Positions 6,289-13,749 of a stretch of 64,000 nt of DNA are shown piece after piece (the stretch's first letter is position 1; every line of letters starts with the position of its first letter). The DNA is taken from the IMG/VR virus record IMGVR_UViG_3300028364_000023, positions 37,424 to 101,423 of that record. One strand, 5' to 3'. The position numbers and the translations under genes were made by a program. The stretch comes from a virus. The notes beneath the pieces were generated by a model that was not told the DNA's origin, ran no database searches, and was given only the letters and a program-made list of their open reading frames with translations.

Positions 6289-6626
6289 CCTATTTTTAAT
6301 ATATGTCCTTGGTAGAAACCACCCAGCTTGTGAGCTTTTTCGCTAGCCAGGTCCACAACATCTCTGCACCTATAAGCATCACTAATTGCAACTAGAACTT
6401 CGTGTACATCTGCTAGTTCATTTTCTATAGCATCCTGATTTCCGTGCCCTAGCGCTTCGTCCAGTTCAGCAACTTCTTCTTTAAGTTTACGATTAAGCAG
6501 CATCAAATATGCACTTTTGTCTAGTACACGTTCACAGGGTCGAAGTGGTTCGCTATTAGATAATCTATCAGATTTTACTAAAGCAGGAATTTTATCTCTA
6601 ACTAATTTATATTTGTCATAATTCAT
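6285..6626 (-). CDS. MazG-like nucleotide pyrophosphohydrolase
   Basis: 113 residues with YKLVRDKIPALVKSDR at the N-terminus and KLKEEVAELDEAL ... ENELADVHEVLVAI, the EExxE ... ExxD metal-binding arrangement of all-alpha NTP pyrophosphohydrolases (PRA-PH/MazG superfamily). Such enzymes hydrolyse NTPs or dNTPs to NMP and PPi. In phages they are thought to cleanse nucleotide pools or alter alarmone levels. Confidence 0.75.
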   Translation of the reverse strand: MNYDKYKLVRDKIPALVKSDRLSNSEPLRPCERVLDKSAYLMLLNRKLKEEVAELDEALGHGNQDAIENELADVHEVLVAISDAYRCRDVVDLASEKAHKLGGFYQGHILKIG

Positions 6627-7201
6627 AATTTTAATCCTGATGAGTGAGTCAGAGCATCACCAAACGCTCTATGTACTTATAGACTTTATAATAGTATACC
6701 GTTGACTAAGTCAACGTACTCGTTGCTAACGCATCTCGTGTTTTATTAGAATGAATAATTGTTGTTAGTTTAAATACTTTATATAGATTATACTAAAGTG
6801 AATAATTATTATTAGTTAGTAGATGATTCATGTAGATTGCAGAGCCATGAGTCACCTTACGCTAATAAGATGACAAAGGTTTCATGTGAGTTGTTCTCGC
6901 GCACGAATGTCAGCGGGCTTATATAGCTAGTCCTTGGGCTCTGTACCTAACCCTGCCGCTACGATTTTTAAGAATGCTTTCAGGTGACGATTACATTTCA
7001 TAGGACTTAAACGCTATTGGAATTTTTATTCTAACAACAAACTAGACATTACTCTAATCAGCAGCCCGTGAGGGTTAGTGTTGATAGTCTGACAGCAGAC
7101 AGCCAGTTCTAATGCATCGATCGCGCAAGCGGCAACATTACATAGCACAATTATATTCGGCGTGCAAACCTTTATACTCTGCTTAGGAAGCTAACTGATA
7201 G
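6627..7201. other. 575-bp intergenic region without a recognised gene
   Basis: Contains a sigma70-type promoter for the MazG-like gene on a 17-nt near-palindrome (6699-6715). It also holds two copies of AGTGAATAATTxTTxTTAGTT-like sequence about 50 nt apart (about 6749 and 6800), and a 24-codon minus-strand ORF (about 7001-6927) without good start signals. AT-rich on the left and balanced on the right. It could be a regulatory RNA or replication-related region; I see no fold I can name. Confidence 0.5.
6686..6714 (-). promoter_or_regulatory. sigma70-type promoter for the MazG-like gene
   Basis: TTGACT-N17-TTATAA reading leftward. The -35 lies in a near-palindrome CGTTGACT-A-AGTCAACG that could be an operator. 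Confidence 0.5.
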
Positions 7202-7522
7202 TTAGACCGGAAGTTCGCCTGTGTCTACAAAGTGCTGAAGGACAGGAATAATTTGTTTTACTTGTTCTTGTGTAAGGTGCATACGAGTAGTGAGCAATAC
7301 GTCTTCTGGAATTTTATAAGGTTGCCAACCACAGTTGTTTTGAGCTGGCACTCCGTTGCGTGCAGCGTTATTACACATAATCTTAGGATCTGCGTCATTC
7401 ACGCCAAACCAGATACAATCCTCGAATGCCAAGCTGCTTTTTTGAATGCTACACCTTGCACCGTATCTGTCTTCGAAACTGGAGTGTGCAAATCCGCGAT
7501 GTGTTAGAGTGTTATCAATCAT
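7202..7522 (-). CDS. Conserved phage protein (FxDRY-CSxQKSSLAFEDCIW family)
   Basis: 106 residues with GFAHSSFEDRYGARCSIQKS, AFEDCIWFGVNDADPK and TRMHLTQEQVKQIIPVLQHF. This is a frequent small protein of environmental phages with unknown function. I start at MIDNTLTHRGF; four further residues are possible. Overlaps the upstream gene by 8 nt. Confidence 0.7.
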   Translation of the reverse strand: MIDNTLTHRGFAHSSFEDRYGARCSIQKSSLAFEDCIWFGVNDADPKIMCNNAARNGVPAQNNCGWQPYKIPEDVLLTTRMHLTQEQVKQIIPVLQHFVDTGELPV

Positions 7523-7817
7523 AGTCATTGCCATTTACAATTGCATTGTGTATATCTAAGTATCCACAGTCCATTGCTCGCCCATACATATCTGGACCAA
7601 ATCCAAACACACCGTATATTGACCCGCGAAAGCTGCGTTGCTCCTTGAGATCGGCGGTGTGTATGCGTTGTGAGACGGCATAAAACGCACGTTCGCGGTC
7701 TTCCTGCGACAGTGCGTCCCACCATTGATCAACTTCTTTTTGGTGTTTAGCTGTTGCCTCTGCCATCCCCTGTGCAATGCCCCGCAGTGCTTGATTGAGA
7801 TCTTCGTTGTTTTCCAT
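7515..7817 (-). CDS. Conserved phage protein (WWDALSQEDRERAFYAV family)
   Basis: 100 residues, mainly helical, with WWDALSQEDRERAFYAVSQR and GVFGFGPDMYGRAMDCGYLD. A recognisable small family shared by many environmental phages, function unknown. The ATG overlaps the stop of the preceding gene. Confidence 0.7.
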   Translation of the reverse strand: MENNEDLNQALRGIAQGMAEATAKHQKEVDQWWDALSQEDRERAFYAVSQRIHTADLKEQRSFRGSIYGVFGFGPDMYGRAMDCGYLDIHNAIVNGNDYD

Positions 7818-8203
7818 TAGCTTAGCCCCGCAAGTATTTTATAATTCTCCCACGCCTTTTTAACAGCAGGATTCTTTTCAACATCTTCTTCAGGGGCAAG
7901 GGTCTCTAACCAATGGTACATTATCCTTGGAGGATGTGCACCGTACTGCCTTGGTTGATGCAGCTTGCCAGTTTTGTGTAGGTTTAATATAATTTGACGA
8001 AACTCTACTTCGTAAGCTGAGTGAAACCCCCAGATACCGAGGTAGCTTCCCTGATTAGCGTATCCCTGCCAGATAGATTTCCATTGCTCGTCGTTCTCTG
8101 GGTCAAAATCAGTGCGACTCACAATCACTATGACATCAGATTTGTCAACCTTTTTCAAGAAGATATCAAGCACACACAGGCTTAGGCTAAGTCCAATTTT
8201 CAT
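7817..8203 (-). CDS. Conserved phage protein (MKIGLSLSLCVxDI family)
   Basis: 128 residues starting MKIGLSLSLCVLDIFLKKVD, with VIVIVSRTDFDPENDEQW and WGFHSAYEVEFRQIILNLHK. This family is widespread in T4-like and other aquatic phages and uncharacterised. The N-terminal beta-strand/helix pattern is Rossmann-like, but no ligand motif is visible. Confidence 0.7.
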   Translation of the reverse strand: MKIGLSLSLCVLDIFLKKVDKSDVIVIVSRTDFDPENDEQWKSIWQGYANQGSYLGIWGFHSAYEVEFRQIILNLHKTGKLHQPRQYGAHPPRIMYHWLETLAPEEDVEKNPAVKKAWENYKILAGLS

Positions 8204-8212
8204 TTCTGATCC

Positions 8213-8434
8213 TTAATGTAGGTTTGTTGATATAACCATAGGTGTTTGTCCGTTAGGATTAATTCCGTAGTTCATCATGCAAAGTTGCGCAAGTGCTTCG
8301 GGTACTGGATCGTCATACAAATGATCTGGAACCCAAATTCCTTTAAGCTCTCCTTCTTCGCCGATAATTAGTCCGTAGTCGTTGTTTTCAAGTGCTTTTT
8401 CAAATTTTAAACTATGATTTTTGCTGTTGCTCAT
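8213..8434 (-). CDS. Small protein, paralogue of the gene at 30317
   Basis: 73 residues with DYGLIIGEEGELKGIWVPDH and PVPEALAQL. The gene at 30317-30535 has the matching DWALIINSKGDLKGVYIPHE and VPEAIVEIL, so the two are paralogues. Overlaps the preceding gene by 4 nt. Unknown function. Confidence 0.6.
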   Translation of the reverse strand: MSNSKNHSLKFEKALENNDYGLIIGEEGELKGIWVPDHLYDDPVPEALAQLCMMNYGINPNGQTPMVISTNLH

Positions 8435-8856
8435 GGTATCTCCTTTGATATAAATTCACCGTCTTTAACTTCAAAGAACTCATAACCCCAACCACGAGCA
8501 TATTGCCGACCACCATCAATGTGTTTATGATTGCCAGCACTGTCTGTGTGCATAATATTTTCGTGGTTGTAACGAGAGTAGATCCACTCACCGTCTACAT
8601 CAATCATGCCAAATTCTAAATCTTCGATCTTGTCAGCATCAGTGATCATAATTGTGTCGGTGCCCGGCTTAAGAAAAATAGCAAAGTATTTGTTCCCAAA
8701 CTCTGGGTGCGGAGTCTCACGATAGAAAATGTCCATAGGAACATCTCTGTTTACAAGTTCGCTCGTACACACGTACTTAACCAAAACGCCATCTTTTTTA
8801 CTGTAAATTTCTTCAAGTTTTTTGATATTAAAAATCGGGGCGTGTTTGATGTTCAT
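8431..8856 (-). CDS. Phage protein of unknown function
   Basis: 141 residues, MNIKHAPIFNIKKLEEIYSK ..., with a C-terminal GGRQYARGWGYEFFEVKDGE segment. Beta-rich with no catalytic motif recognised. First gene of an operon behind a consensus promoter. Confidence 0.6.
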   Translation of the reverse strand: MNIKHAPIFNIKKLEEIYSKKDGVLVKYVCTSELVNRDVPMDIFYRETPHPEFGNKYFAIFLKPGTDTIMITDADKIEDLEFGMIDVDGEWIYSRYNHENIMHTDSAGNHKHIDGGRQYARGWGYEFFEVKDGEFISKEIP

Positions 8857-8885
8857 ATTGTGACTCTTTTCGTTAGTGTTATTAA

Positions 8886-8914
8886 ATTATACGCTCAGAG
8901 TTGCAGAGTGTCAA
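8886..8914 (-). promoter_or_regulatory. sigma70-type promoter
   Basis: TTGACA-N17-TATAAT, a perfect consensus, reading leftward 30 nt upstream of the start at 8856. Confidence 0.85.
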
Positions 8915-9243
8915 TAGGATTCGATGTCTAAAATATAACCTACTTTTTCTTCACGGTCCACTCTACTCCTCAGCAACGGAGTAACAGTAGTGCCTTTCAT
9001 CCTAATTAGAGTGACGTGCTTGGGTTTTAGCCATCTTACTTCGTCTAGTAATGTGACTGTACCGTACATACTGCCAAGGCCAAGTTTGTAGTAATATGGG
9101 GGCATTGGCAGTTCTTCTATTACTGATTTATATAAACGATAAAGACTGTAGCCTGACCTCTTCAGTTGACGGGTATTCCTTGCATTAGCACTCTGTGCTA
9201 ACTTCTGACTAAATGTAGGATTCCAATATGATGAACGTTTCAT
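8911..9243 (-). CDS. Small protein of unknown function
   Basis: About 110 residues from MKRSSYWNPTFSQKLAQ. The N-terminal half is basic, followed by EELPMPPYYYKLGLGSMYGT and a C-terminal REEKVGYILDIESY. No family recognised. The chosen ATG overlaps the stop of the preceding gene, as is usual in this operon. Confidence 0.55.
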   Translation of the reverse strand: MKRSSYWNPTFSQKLAQSANARNTRQLKRSGYSLYRLYKSVIEELPMPPYYYKLGLGSMYGTVTLLDEVRWLKPKHVTLIRMKGTTVTPLLRSRVDREEKVGYILDIESY

Positions 9244-9566
9244 GATATAACCTGTTTGATTGGAGTATTTTCCCACAAACAATGTCCGTTCTCTCGAATT
9301 AGATCAACTAGTGCCTGTGGCTGTTCGTCCTTGATCTCTTGTAGAGTTGCGTCATCTACGGTGCTAGTAAAAATCCAAATTTCTGGCCTGCGCTGCGGGT
9401 TGTATCGCGCTCGCATCATCATAGAATTAAAGTTAAGATCGTCTTTGTACTCTTCGCCCTTTAGCGTGGTTATTAACCAGTCCTTTTCTCGCTTAGTAAT
9501 GTCAATGAGACACTCAAAACCTTCGCAGTCGAACATGGTTAGAAACTTATATAACTTTGCTTTCAT
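9240..9566 (-). CDS. Conserved phage protein (MFDCEGFECLIDIT family)
   Basis: 108 residues with FLTMFDCEGFECLIDITKRE, MMMRARYNPQRRPEIWIF and QPQALVDLIRENGHCLW. I recognise this as a small family common to environmental T4-like phages, uncharacterised. Coupled by a 4-nt overlap to both neighbours. Confidence 0.7.
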   Translation of the reverse strand: MKAKLYKFLTMFDCEGFECLIDITKREKDWLITTLKGEEYKDDLNFNSMMMRARYNPQRRPEIWIFTSTVDDATLQEIKDEQPQALVDLIRENGHCLWENTPIKQVIS

Positions 9567-9943
9567 TTACTACTCCATTTTAGTTGTAGAATAGATGCCC
9601 ACTTTGCCTTGCGTTTGTGTAGCCTAATCTCTAGTACTGCGTGATCTACATCATATGTGCCTAGTTCTGCGGCTTCTTTTGTGCCGGGGTGTACCTTCCA
9701 CATCCAGTCCTTTCCAAACTTGCCAACGTTCTTATCTAAAAACGGCCGATAGTGCCAATTCGGATCGTCGGTGTCTCTTGTAAGTGTTACAGCGCCACCG
9801 TAGTCTACCCACGCTAGGTCATTGTGGTCTACAGTAACTTCGCTCCACTCTGGCCAGGCTGCTATTACACAACTGCCCTTGAGCAGGTGCCACTTAACTG
9901 CGTTCACTATACCAAAGTGGCTCATTAATTCTAAATCAGACAT
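9563..9943 (-). CDS. Small protein, LFxLKW-type family member
   Basis: 126 residues beginning MSDLELMSHFGIVNAVKWHL and ending KWASILQLKWSSK. The terminal xxLKWS motif is shared with many small proteins here (9.5-11.3 kb and 60.4-64 kb). The middle, DLAWVDYGGAVTLTRDTDDP, is not shared. Unknown function. Confidence 0.6.
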   Translation of the reverse strand: MSDLELMSHFGIVNAVKWHLLKGSCVIAAWPEWSEVTVDHNDLAWVDYGGAVTLTRDTDDPNWHYRPFLDKNVGKFGKDWMWKVHPGTKEAAELGTYDVDHAVLEIRLHKRKAKWASILQLKWSSK

Positions 9944-10217
9944 TTTCTAGCTCGTTAATGAAATCTGAATATTTAAGCAAGAACCAAGTGTATTTTTTCT
10001 CACTGTAAAAGTCTAGCCTGACGCTGTAGTATGCTCTAGTAATGTCGTTACCGTGTTTATCTTTCTGATTCTCAATTATTCGATGTTTTCGGGGGACAAA
10101 TCCTAGAACTCGTTTCATCTTACTGCGTATCATAAACACGCTACGAGGGTTTTCTTCTTCTAACTTTGCTCTAAGAATATTCCATTCGTGTTGTGACAGA
10201 CTAATGGCTTTAGTCAT
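9936..10217 (-). CDS. Conserved small phage protein (WFLLKYS C-terminus)
   Basis: 93 residues with LSQHEWNILRAKLEEENPRSVFMIRSKMKRVLGF and RLDFYSEKKYTWFLLKYSDF described in parts; the HEW ... P-SVF-IRS-MKR-LGF pattern is a common small phage family with predicted alpha-beta fold. The C-terminal WFLLKYS resembles the LFxLKW motif of neighbouring paralogues. Function unknown. Confidence 0.65.
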   Translation of the reverse strand: MTKAISLSQHEWNILRAKLEEENPRSVFMIRSKMKRVLGFVPRKHRIIENQKDKHGNDITRAYYSVRLDFYSEKKYTWFLLKYSDFINELENV

Positions 10218-10590
10218 AGTTTCCTCGTACTAATTCTAGCAAGTTTTTGTATTTGTCGTATGCTATCTTAACTGCTGGCACTTGTTCACGTGTAATTAAC
10301 TCGTTAAGAAAAGTATCCCAAAAATAGTCTATAGGGTGTTTATTTGCTGTGCTGTGTTGCTTGAACATTTGCTCAAGCATACGCTCTTTTTCCATCATCG
10401 CCCGATATCTATCTTCTGGCATTTCGATCTGTACGATATTAACAGTTGTTGACATAACATCGCCAGGGTATCCGTCGGGTATATACCTAGATTCGGTAGT
10501 GTGCCGGTATATGCGTTGATTGGTGATGTTTACTTTTGCTTGATATTTTTTACAAAAAACTAGTTCTTGTTTATTCACGCTGTATCCCAC
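10210..10590 (-). CDS. Phage protein of unknown function
   Basis: 126 residues. Central VNIVQIEMPEDRYRAMMEKE and a helical C-terminus (IDYFWDTFLNELITREQVPA). No recognised family. Overlaps the frame-shifted gene upstream and the downstream gene. Confidence 0.55.
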   Translation of the reverse strand: MGYSVNKQELVFCKKYQAKVNITNQRIYRHTTESRYIPDGYPGDVMSTTVNIVQIEMPEDRYRAMMEKERMLEQMFKQHSTANKHPIDYFWDTFLNELITREQVPAVKIAYDKYKNLLELVRGNYD

Positions 10591-11023
10591 TTTAACAAAA
10601 ATATCAGGTAGTCACGCTCGTCCTGAAAGGCTATAAAGGCACTACCTTCTCCAAATGTGTTTATGTCCCAATCTACAAGTTTGGTTCCGTCGTTATATAG
10701 ATGTTCAAAACGGATAGTGTGGGCGATCGTTGCTCTAGCTTTGCCTCTGCATTCTGTAGATAACCATCCTCTGAGATGCAGGATCCCGCTTCCCAGTTAT
10801 CACATGTATTAGTTAATAACGCACTGACATCGTCTATCTCTGCAATAAACGGATAACCGTGAAACAATGTTCTTATGGTATTTGCTCGTTTATTGTAGTC
10901 ACGATCAAACTTTAGGTTGTATTCGGACCATGTAGATACGTTATGCTTCTTAAACAGCCGTGCAGTTTTCATATCTTGATATGCTGTTTTGACATTGCTA
11001 AGTATGCTCACTCTGCACCCCAC
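10575..11023 (-). pseudogene. LFxLKW-type family gene, apparently frameshifted
   Basis: The frame starting at 11023 (MGCRVSILSNVKTAYQDMKT ...) ends at 10673. The other frame, with no start codon, then continues IAHTIRFEHLYNDGTKLVDW ... FGEGSAFIAFQDERDYLIFL-LKWDTA to a TGA at 10575. That second part carries the family's conserved C-terminus, so the two frames look like one gene shifted at about 10690-10730. It may be a pseudogene, a sequencing error, or recoding. Confidence 0.55.
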
Positions 11024-11286
11024 TTTAGTGAAAATAGAAGTCTGTGCTTTTCACTAGGTACTTTCCAAACCAGTTGCATAGTTGTGTCGTTATCGAGCAT
11101 ATGAGCACCTAACAGATCTGCTTCGATGTTAGCGTCTGCGCACCAGGCGTGTATCTCGTTTCCTAGTGCTGCTACTGGAGTTTCACCGGGTTTTTTGTAA
11201 TCAGTTACTGGAACGACAAGTACTTGGTCTGCCTCTAACATAGGCACGACGTAGTATTGGGCGAGTCCCCAATTCTTATTTTTCAT
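11008..11286 (-). CDS. Small protein, LFxLKW-type family member
   Basis: About 92 residues from MKNKNWGLAQYYVVPML, ending SEKHRLLFSLKWGAE, the family's terminal motif. The middle has EIHAWCADANIEADLLGAHM and MQLVWKV, matching the helix-then-strand layout of the paralogues near 61-63 kb. An earlier ATG at 11325 would overlap the upstream gene heavily. Confidence 0.65.
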   Translation of the reverse strand: MKNKNWGLAQYYVVPMLEADQVLVVPVTDYKKPGETPVAALGNEIHAWCADANIEADLLGAHMLDNDTTMQLVWKVPSEKHRLLFSLKWGAE

Positions 11287-11464
11287 CGTGTTTGAGGATT
11301 TCAGTGTTGCCGTCGTCTTTAACACGAGTCTTAAGATACCCGCGTTCGATTAGTGAATCGATTGTATGACCGACTGTTTCTTCAGTTGATGATTGCATAC
11401 CAAACCACCAACCTACGCCAGTAAATATTACAGCAGTAATTGCGAACATTGCTTCGATAGGCAT
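11276..11464 (-). CDS. Small membrane-anchored phage protein
   Basis: 62 residues with one N-terminal transmembrane helix (AMFAITAVIFTGVGWWFGM) followed by a soluble tail, VGHTIDSLIERGYLKTRVKDDG. The TM-then-IDxLIxxGYxKTR layout is common in small phage proteins of unknown role. First gene behind its promoter. Confidence 0.65.
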   Translation of the reverse strand: MPIEAMFAITAVIFTGVGWWFGMQSSTEETVGHTIDSLIERGYLKTRVKDDGNTEILKHDEK

Positions 11465-11504
11465 ATTAAGTACTCTTTTTAATAAGTTAATTTAGTGTAA
11501 GTAC

Positions 11505-11533
11505 AGTGTAAAGTCAGTTGATGTCCTTGTCAA
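11505..11533 (-). promoter_or_regulatory. sigma70-type promoter
   Basis: TTGACA-N17-TACACT reading leftward, about 40 nt upstream of the start at 11464. It overlaps the end of the phosphatase gene. Confidence 0.75.
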
Positions 11534-12009
11534 CTGTTTTCTTTTCCGAGGCGCTTCTCTAGATCACCGTAATATTGTCGTTGGGTGGGTACTCCTGCTT
11601 GCTCTAACAAAGTGTAGAACACCCACAAGTTATGTCCTGCGTAAGTGTCTAAGTATACGTCATTTAGTCCGTAATACTCGTTAGCAAACTTAGCAACAGC
11701 ACCACTTCGTGAAATTCCAGCAAAGCAATGTACTATCACGTCTTTTTTCTTCCTAAAGGATTGCTCTAAGAAGTTGCAGATAGTTTCGGCTTTTTTAGAA
11801 TCAAATCCGCTGCTACTGTCGTCCATATCTGCAAACCGAAGAAACACAGCGGCGTTCGCGTGTTTTTTATTAGCTAGCCACAACTCCTTCATCTGTTCAG
11901 CTTCTTTATGGGTATCTGAAATACTAACTAAGTCGCAATCGGCGTCAGCGAAGTGATTTTTGCTGATGTACTTTTTGGCATCTCCTCGACTTACAAATTT
12001 AACGTTCAT
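11530..12009 (-). CDS. Dual-specificity/tyrosine phosphatase-like protein
   Basis: 159 residues with the CX5R active-site loop VHCFAGISRSGAVAKF and an upstream Asp-rich stretch (RFADMDDSS) that could supply the general acid. This is the cysteine-dependent protein phosphatase fold. Related predicted phosphatases occur in cyanophages and other T4-like phages, where the target (protein, RNA 5' end or lipid) is unknown. Encoded between the SLOG-like gene and a new operon. Confidence 0.75.
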   Translation of the reverse strand: MNVKFVSRGDAKKYISKNHFADADCDLVSISDTHKEAEQMKELWLANKKHANAAVFLRFADMDDSSSGFDSKKAETICNFLEQSFRKKKDVIVHCFAGISRSGAVAKFANEYYGLNDVYLDTYAGHNLWVFYTLLEQAGVPTQRQYYGDLEKRLGKENS

Positions 12010-12012
12010 ATT

Positions 12013-12483
12013 TTATTCCTTAATATTTGTTAGTTTGTTAGCAAGTTCACTAACATGGTCGTTGTTAAACATATTATATACAGTAATTCCAAAATCAGCA
12101 GCAATGCGCAGAGCTTGCCCTGTCCCACCACTTGCTTTTCCGTCTCTAGTCCAGCAAATTATAAAGTCAACGGGAGTGTCACCGTCTCGTCCTAGTATCT
12201 GCATTGCATTGCGGTTCATCAACATCCACGCCTTATCTGACAACGCACTAGGATTAGGATGAAAATGTTGAGTAAACACTAGTGTCCATGCAGGCGAATC
12301 TGCCCGAGGAAGAAATATTTCTGCTCGGTTTTTGGCTCCGTTTTCAAACGCACGATCTGCGCCAAGTGCTCCTCCACTGCGCAATATATACCCGTTGTCT
12401 GCTAATATACTAGCAATGTTGGTCATGTCGGTCTGTATATTATCAGGAGTTACCCGAGAGCCGATTCCGGCATAGTATTTCAT
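12013..12483 (-). CDS. SLOG-like nucleotide-binding protein
   Basis: 156 residues, starting MKYYAGIGSRVTPDNI, with LRSGGALGADRAFENGAK and GGTGQALRIAADFGITVYN. The GIGSRxTP ... SGGAxGAD ... GGTxQAxxIA pattern is the Rossmann-like SLOG/DprA-type fold, members of which bind nucleotides, often NAD- or ADP-ribose-derived molecules. Near the nicotinamide/ADP-ribose operon, a role as sensor or sponge is conceivable but unproven. Confidence 0.65.
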   Translation of the reverse strand: MKYYAGIGSRVTPDNIQTDMTNIASILADNGYILRSGGALGADRAFENGAKNRAEIFLPRADSPAWTLVFTQHFHPNPSALSDKAWMLMNRNAMQILGRDGDTPVDFIICWTRDGKASGGTGQALRIAADFGITVYNMFNNDHVSELANKLTNIKE

Positions 12484-12815
12484 TATTTGTTCCAGTCATG
12501 CTCCTTGCCGAATCCGCAACTATCTTCGCCTTGGGGCGGAATCTCTAGTTCGTAGTAAGAGTTTCCGCAAGGCCTGTCCTCGCATTCGAATTCCATTCTA
12601 AACCCGCGACTATTAAACAAATCGACAATCTCGGCAGGAACTTTGCCAGCAAACAGTGGGTTAATGATAAACACCGCAGTTGTTAGTTTAATCTTATTTT
12701 TTTGCGCTTTCTCAAATCGAGGAATAATAATTTGCTCTAGAAATCCGTCTAGCGCAGTATTGTCTACTTCACCTGCCTTAATCATCCGATTGTAAACATC
12801 GCCTGCTGTGATCAT
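12483..12815 (-). CDS. Phage protein of unknown function
   Basis: 110 residues, MITAGDVYNRMIKAGEVDNT ..., with a C-terminal segment containing ECEDRPCGNSYYELEIPPQG. No recognised domain. First gene of an operon behind a consensus promoter; its last base overlaps the SLOG-like gene start. Confidence 0.55.
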   Translation of the reverse strand: MITAGDVYNRMIKAGEVDNTALDGFLEQIIIPRFEKAQKNKIKLTTAVFIINPLFAGKVPAEIVDLFNSRGFRMEFECEDRPCGNSYYELEIPPQGEDSCGFGKEHDWNK

Positions 12816-12825
12816 TTTATTCTCC

Positions 12826-12885
12826 TAAAAAAAAGCGTGTTGTGTATTATACTCTAAGTATATACTACAACACGCTGATTGTCAA
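12826..12885 (-). terminator. Terminator hairpin with an embedded sigma70-type promoter
   Basis: Leftward hairpin AGCGTGTTGT ... ACAACACGCT followed by eight T terminates the nicotinamide operon. The same stretch holds TTGACA (12885-12880), N17, TATACT (12862-12857), a consensus promoter for the next operon. Terminator stem and promoter share bases. Confidence 0.8.
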
Positions 12886-12894
12886 CCTCTAAGA

Positions 12895-13704
12895 TTAACC
12901 CTGTATACGCTGCCTGATCTCACCCAAGCTGGTTTGGTTGTAGAGCTTGCTGTCCTTAAACACAGTCTTTAGCTCACCGCCTGCTTCTTCAGCCCACGTT
13001 ACTTGGTCTTGCATTACGTATTCTCCGTCTACTAGATCAACACGTAACAAACCTTTAGCACTCTTCTTTGTGCCGCTGTCTGTTGCTGGGTCTTTAAAGA
13101 TTTCACGTCCTACTCCGTTGACCTCACCATAGGTTGCCTTCATTGCAAACCCCATGCTGTCGCGTGTGTTGTACTGGTAAGTGTATGACCCCACTCCAAG
13201 AACAACGTTGCTGCTAGCAAAGCCTTTGTCTGCCAGTCTGCGTAGAATTGCGTGTGCGCGTTCTAGCGTAATGCTATCGCCATAGATTAAGCCAATATGC
13301 TCGTCTAATTCTCTATAACCACAGTCGGTTAGCGTACCACCAAAAGTGTCCCACAGGCATTCGATAGCGCCTTTGACTTCTGCAGGAGACAGTGTGATAC
13401 CGTCCTTGTAGCTAATGAGCTCACCGTCTTCTTCGATGTAATATTCGTCTTCAGTGTAGCCTGTGATGATCTTTACAGGGTCTCCGCTGTCTGGACGCAA
13501 CACTACCTTGTTAAGGCCAATGGCGTTTGGTTGGCGAGCCATAATAACGTCTTTGAGCGCAGGAATATACTCAGTAACCACAGTCCAAAAGTCCCACGTG
13601 TCACTAACAATAGATACAAGCCCTGTTGGATACAGGTCTTCGACCAAGTGCCGAAACAGTTCCTGCTCGCAGTAGTTCATGATTTCTTTTTCGGTATACG
13701 ACAT
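12895..13704 (-). CDS. Nicotinamide phosphoribosyltransferase, C-terminal piece
   Basis: 269 residues homologous to the C-terminal half of NAMPT/NadV: PTGLVSIVSDTWDFWTV, LRPDSGDPVKI, GLIYGDSITLERA, NVVLGVGSYTYQYNTRDSMG, IFKDPATDSGTKKSAKGL. These bind the ribose-phosphate/PPi side of the active site. The piece begins MSYTEKEIMNYCEQ with its own GGAAA site, so it can be translated separately. The N-terminal half lies at 14387-15238, beyond an HNH gene on the opposite strand. The enzyme family makes NMN from nicotinamide and PRPP. In NARP1 phage systems a related enzyme uses ADP-ribose pyrophosphate instead. Confidence 0.85.
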   Translation of the reverse strand: MSYTEKEIMNYCEQELFRHLVEDLYPTGLVSIVSDTWDFWTVVTEYIPALKDVIMARQPNAIGLNKVVLRPDSGDPVKIITGYTEDEYYIEEDGELISYKDGITLSPAEVKGAIECLWDTFGGTLTDCGYRELDEHIGLIYGDSITLERAHAILRRLADKGFASSNVVLGVGSYTYQYNTRDSMGFAMKATYGEVNGVGREIFKDPATDSGTKKSAKGLLRVDLVDGEYVMQDQVTWAEEAGGELKTVFKDSKLYNQTSLGEIRQRIQG

Positions 13705-13720
13705 AAAATTTCCTTTTTTG

Positions 13721-13728
13721 TATAAATA
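13721..13728 (+). promoter_or_regulatory. T4-type late promoter for the HNH gene
   Basis: TATAAATA on the plus strand, 22 nt upstream of the HNH start codon. It would make the endonuclease a late gene oriented against the interrupted operon. Confidence 0.55.
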
Positions 13729-13749
13729 CACATAACGGAGTGTAAAATA

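Noticed and set aside
6637-6666. CTGATGA followed by a short stem and CAAAC, suggesting a hammerhead ribozyme
   Set aside because: The invariant GAAA is replaced by CAAA and no closing stem I/III is evident, so the core would be inactive. Probably chance.
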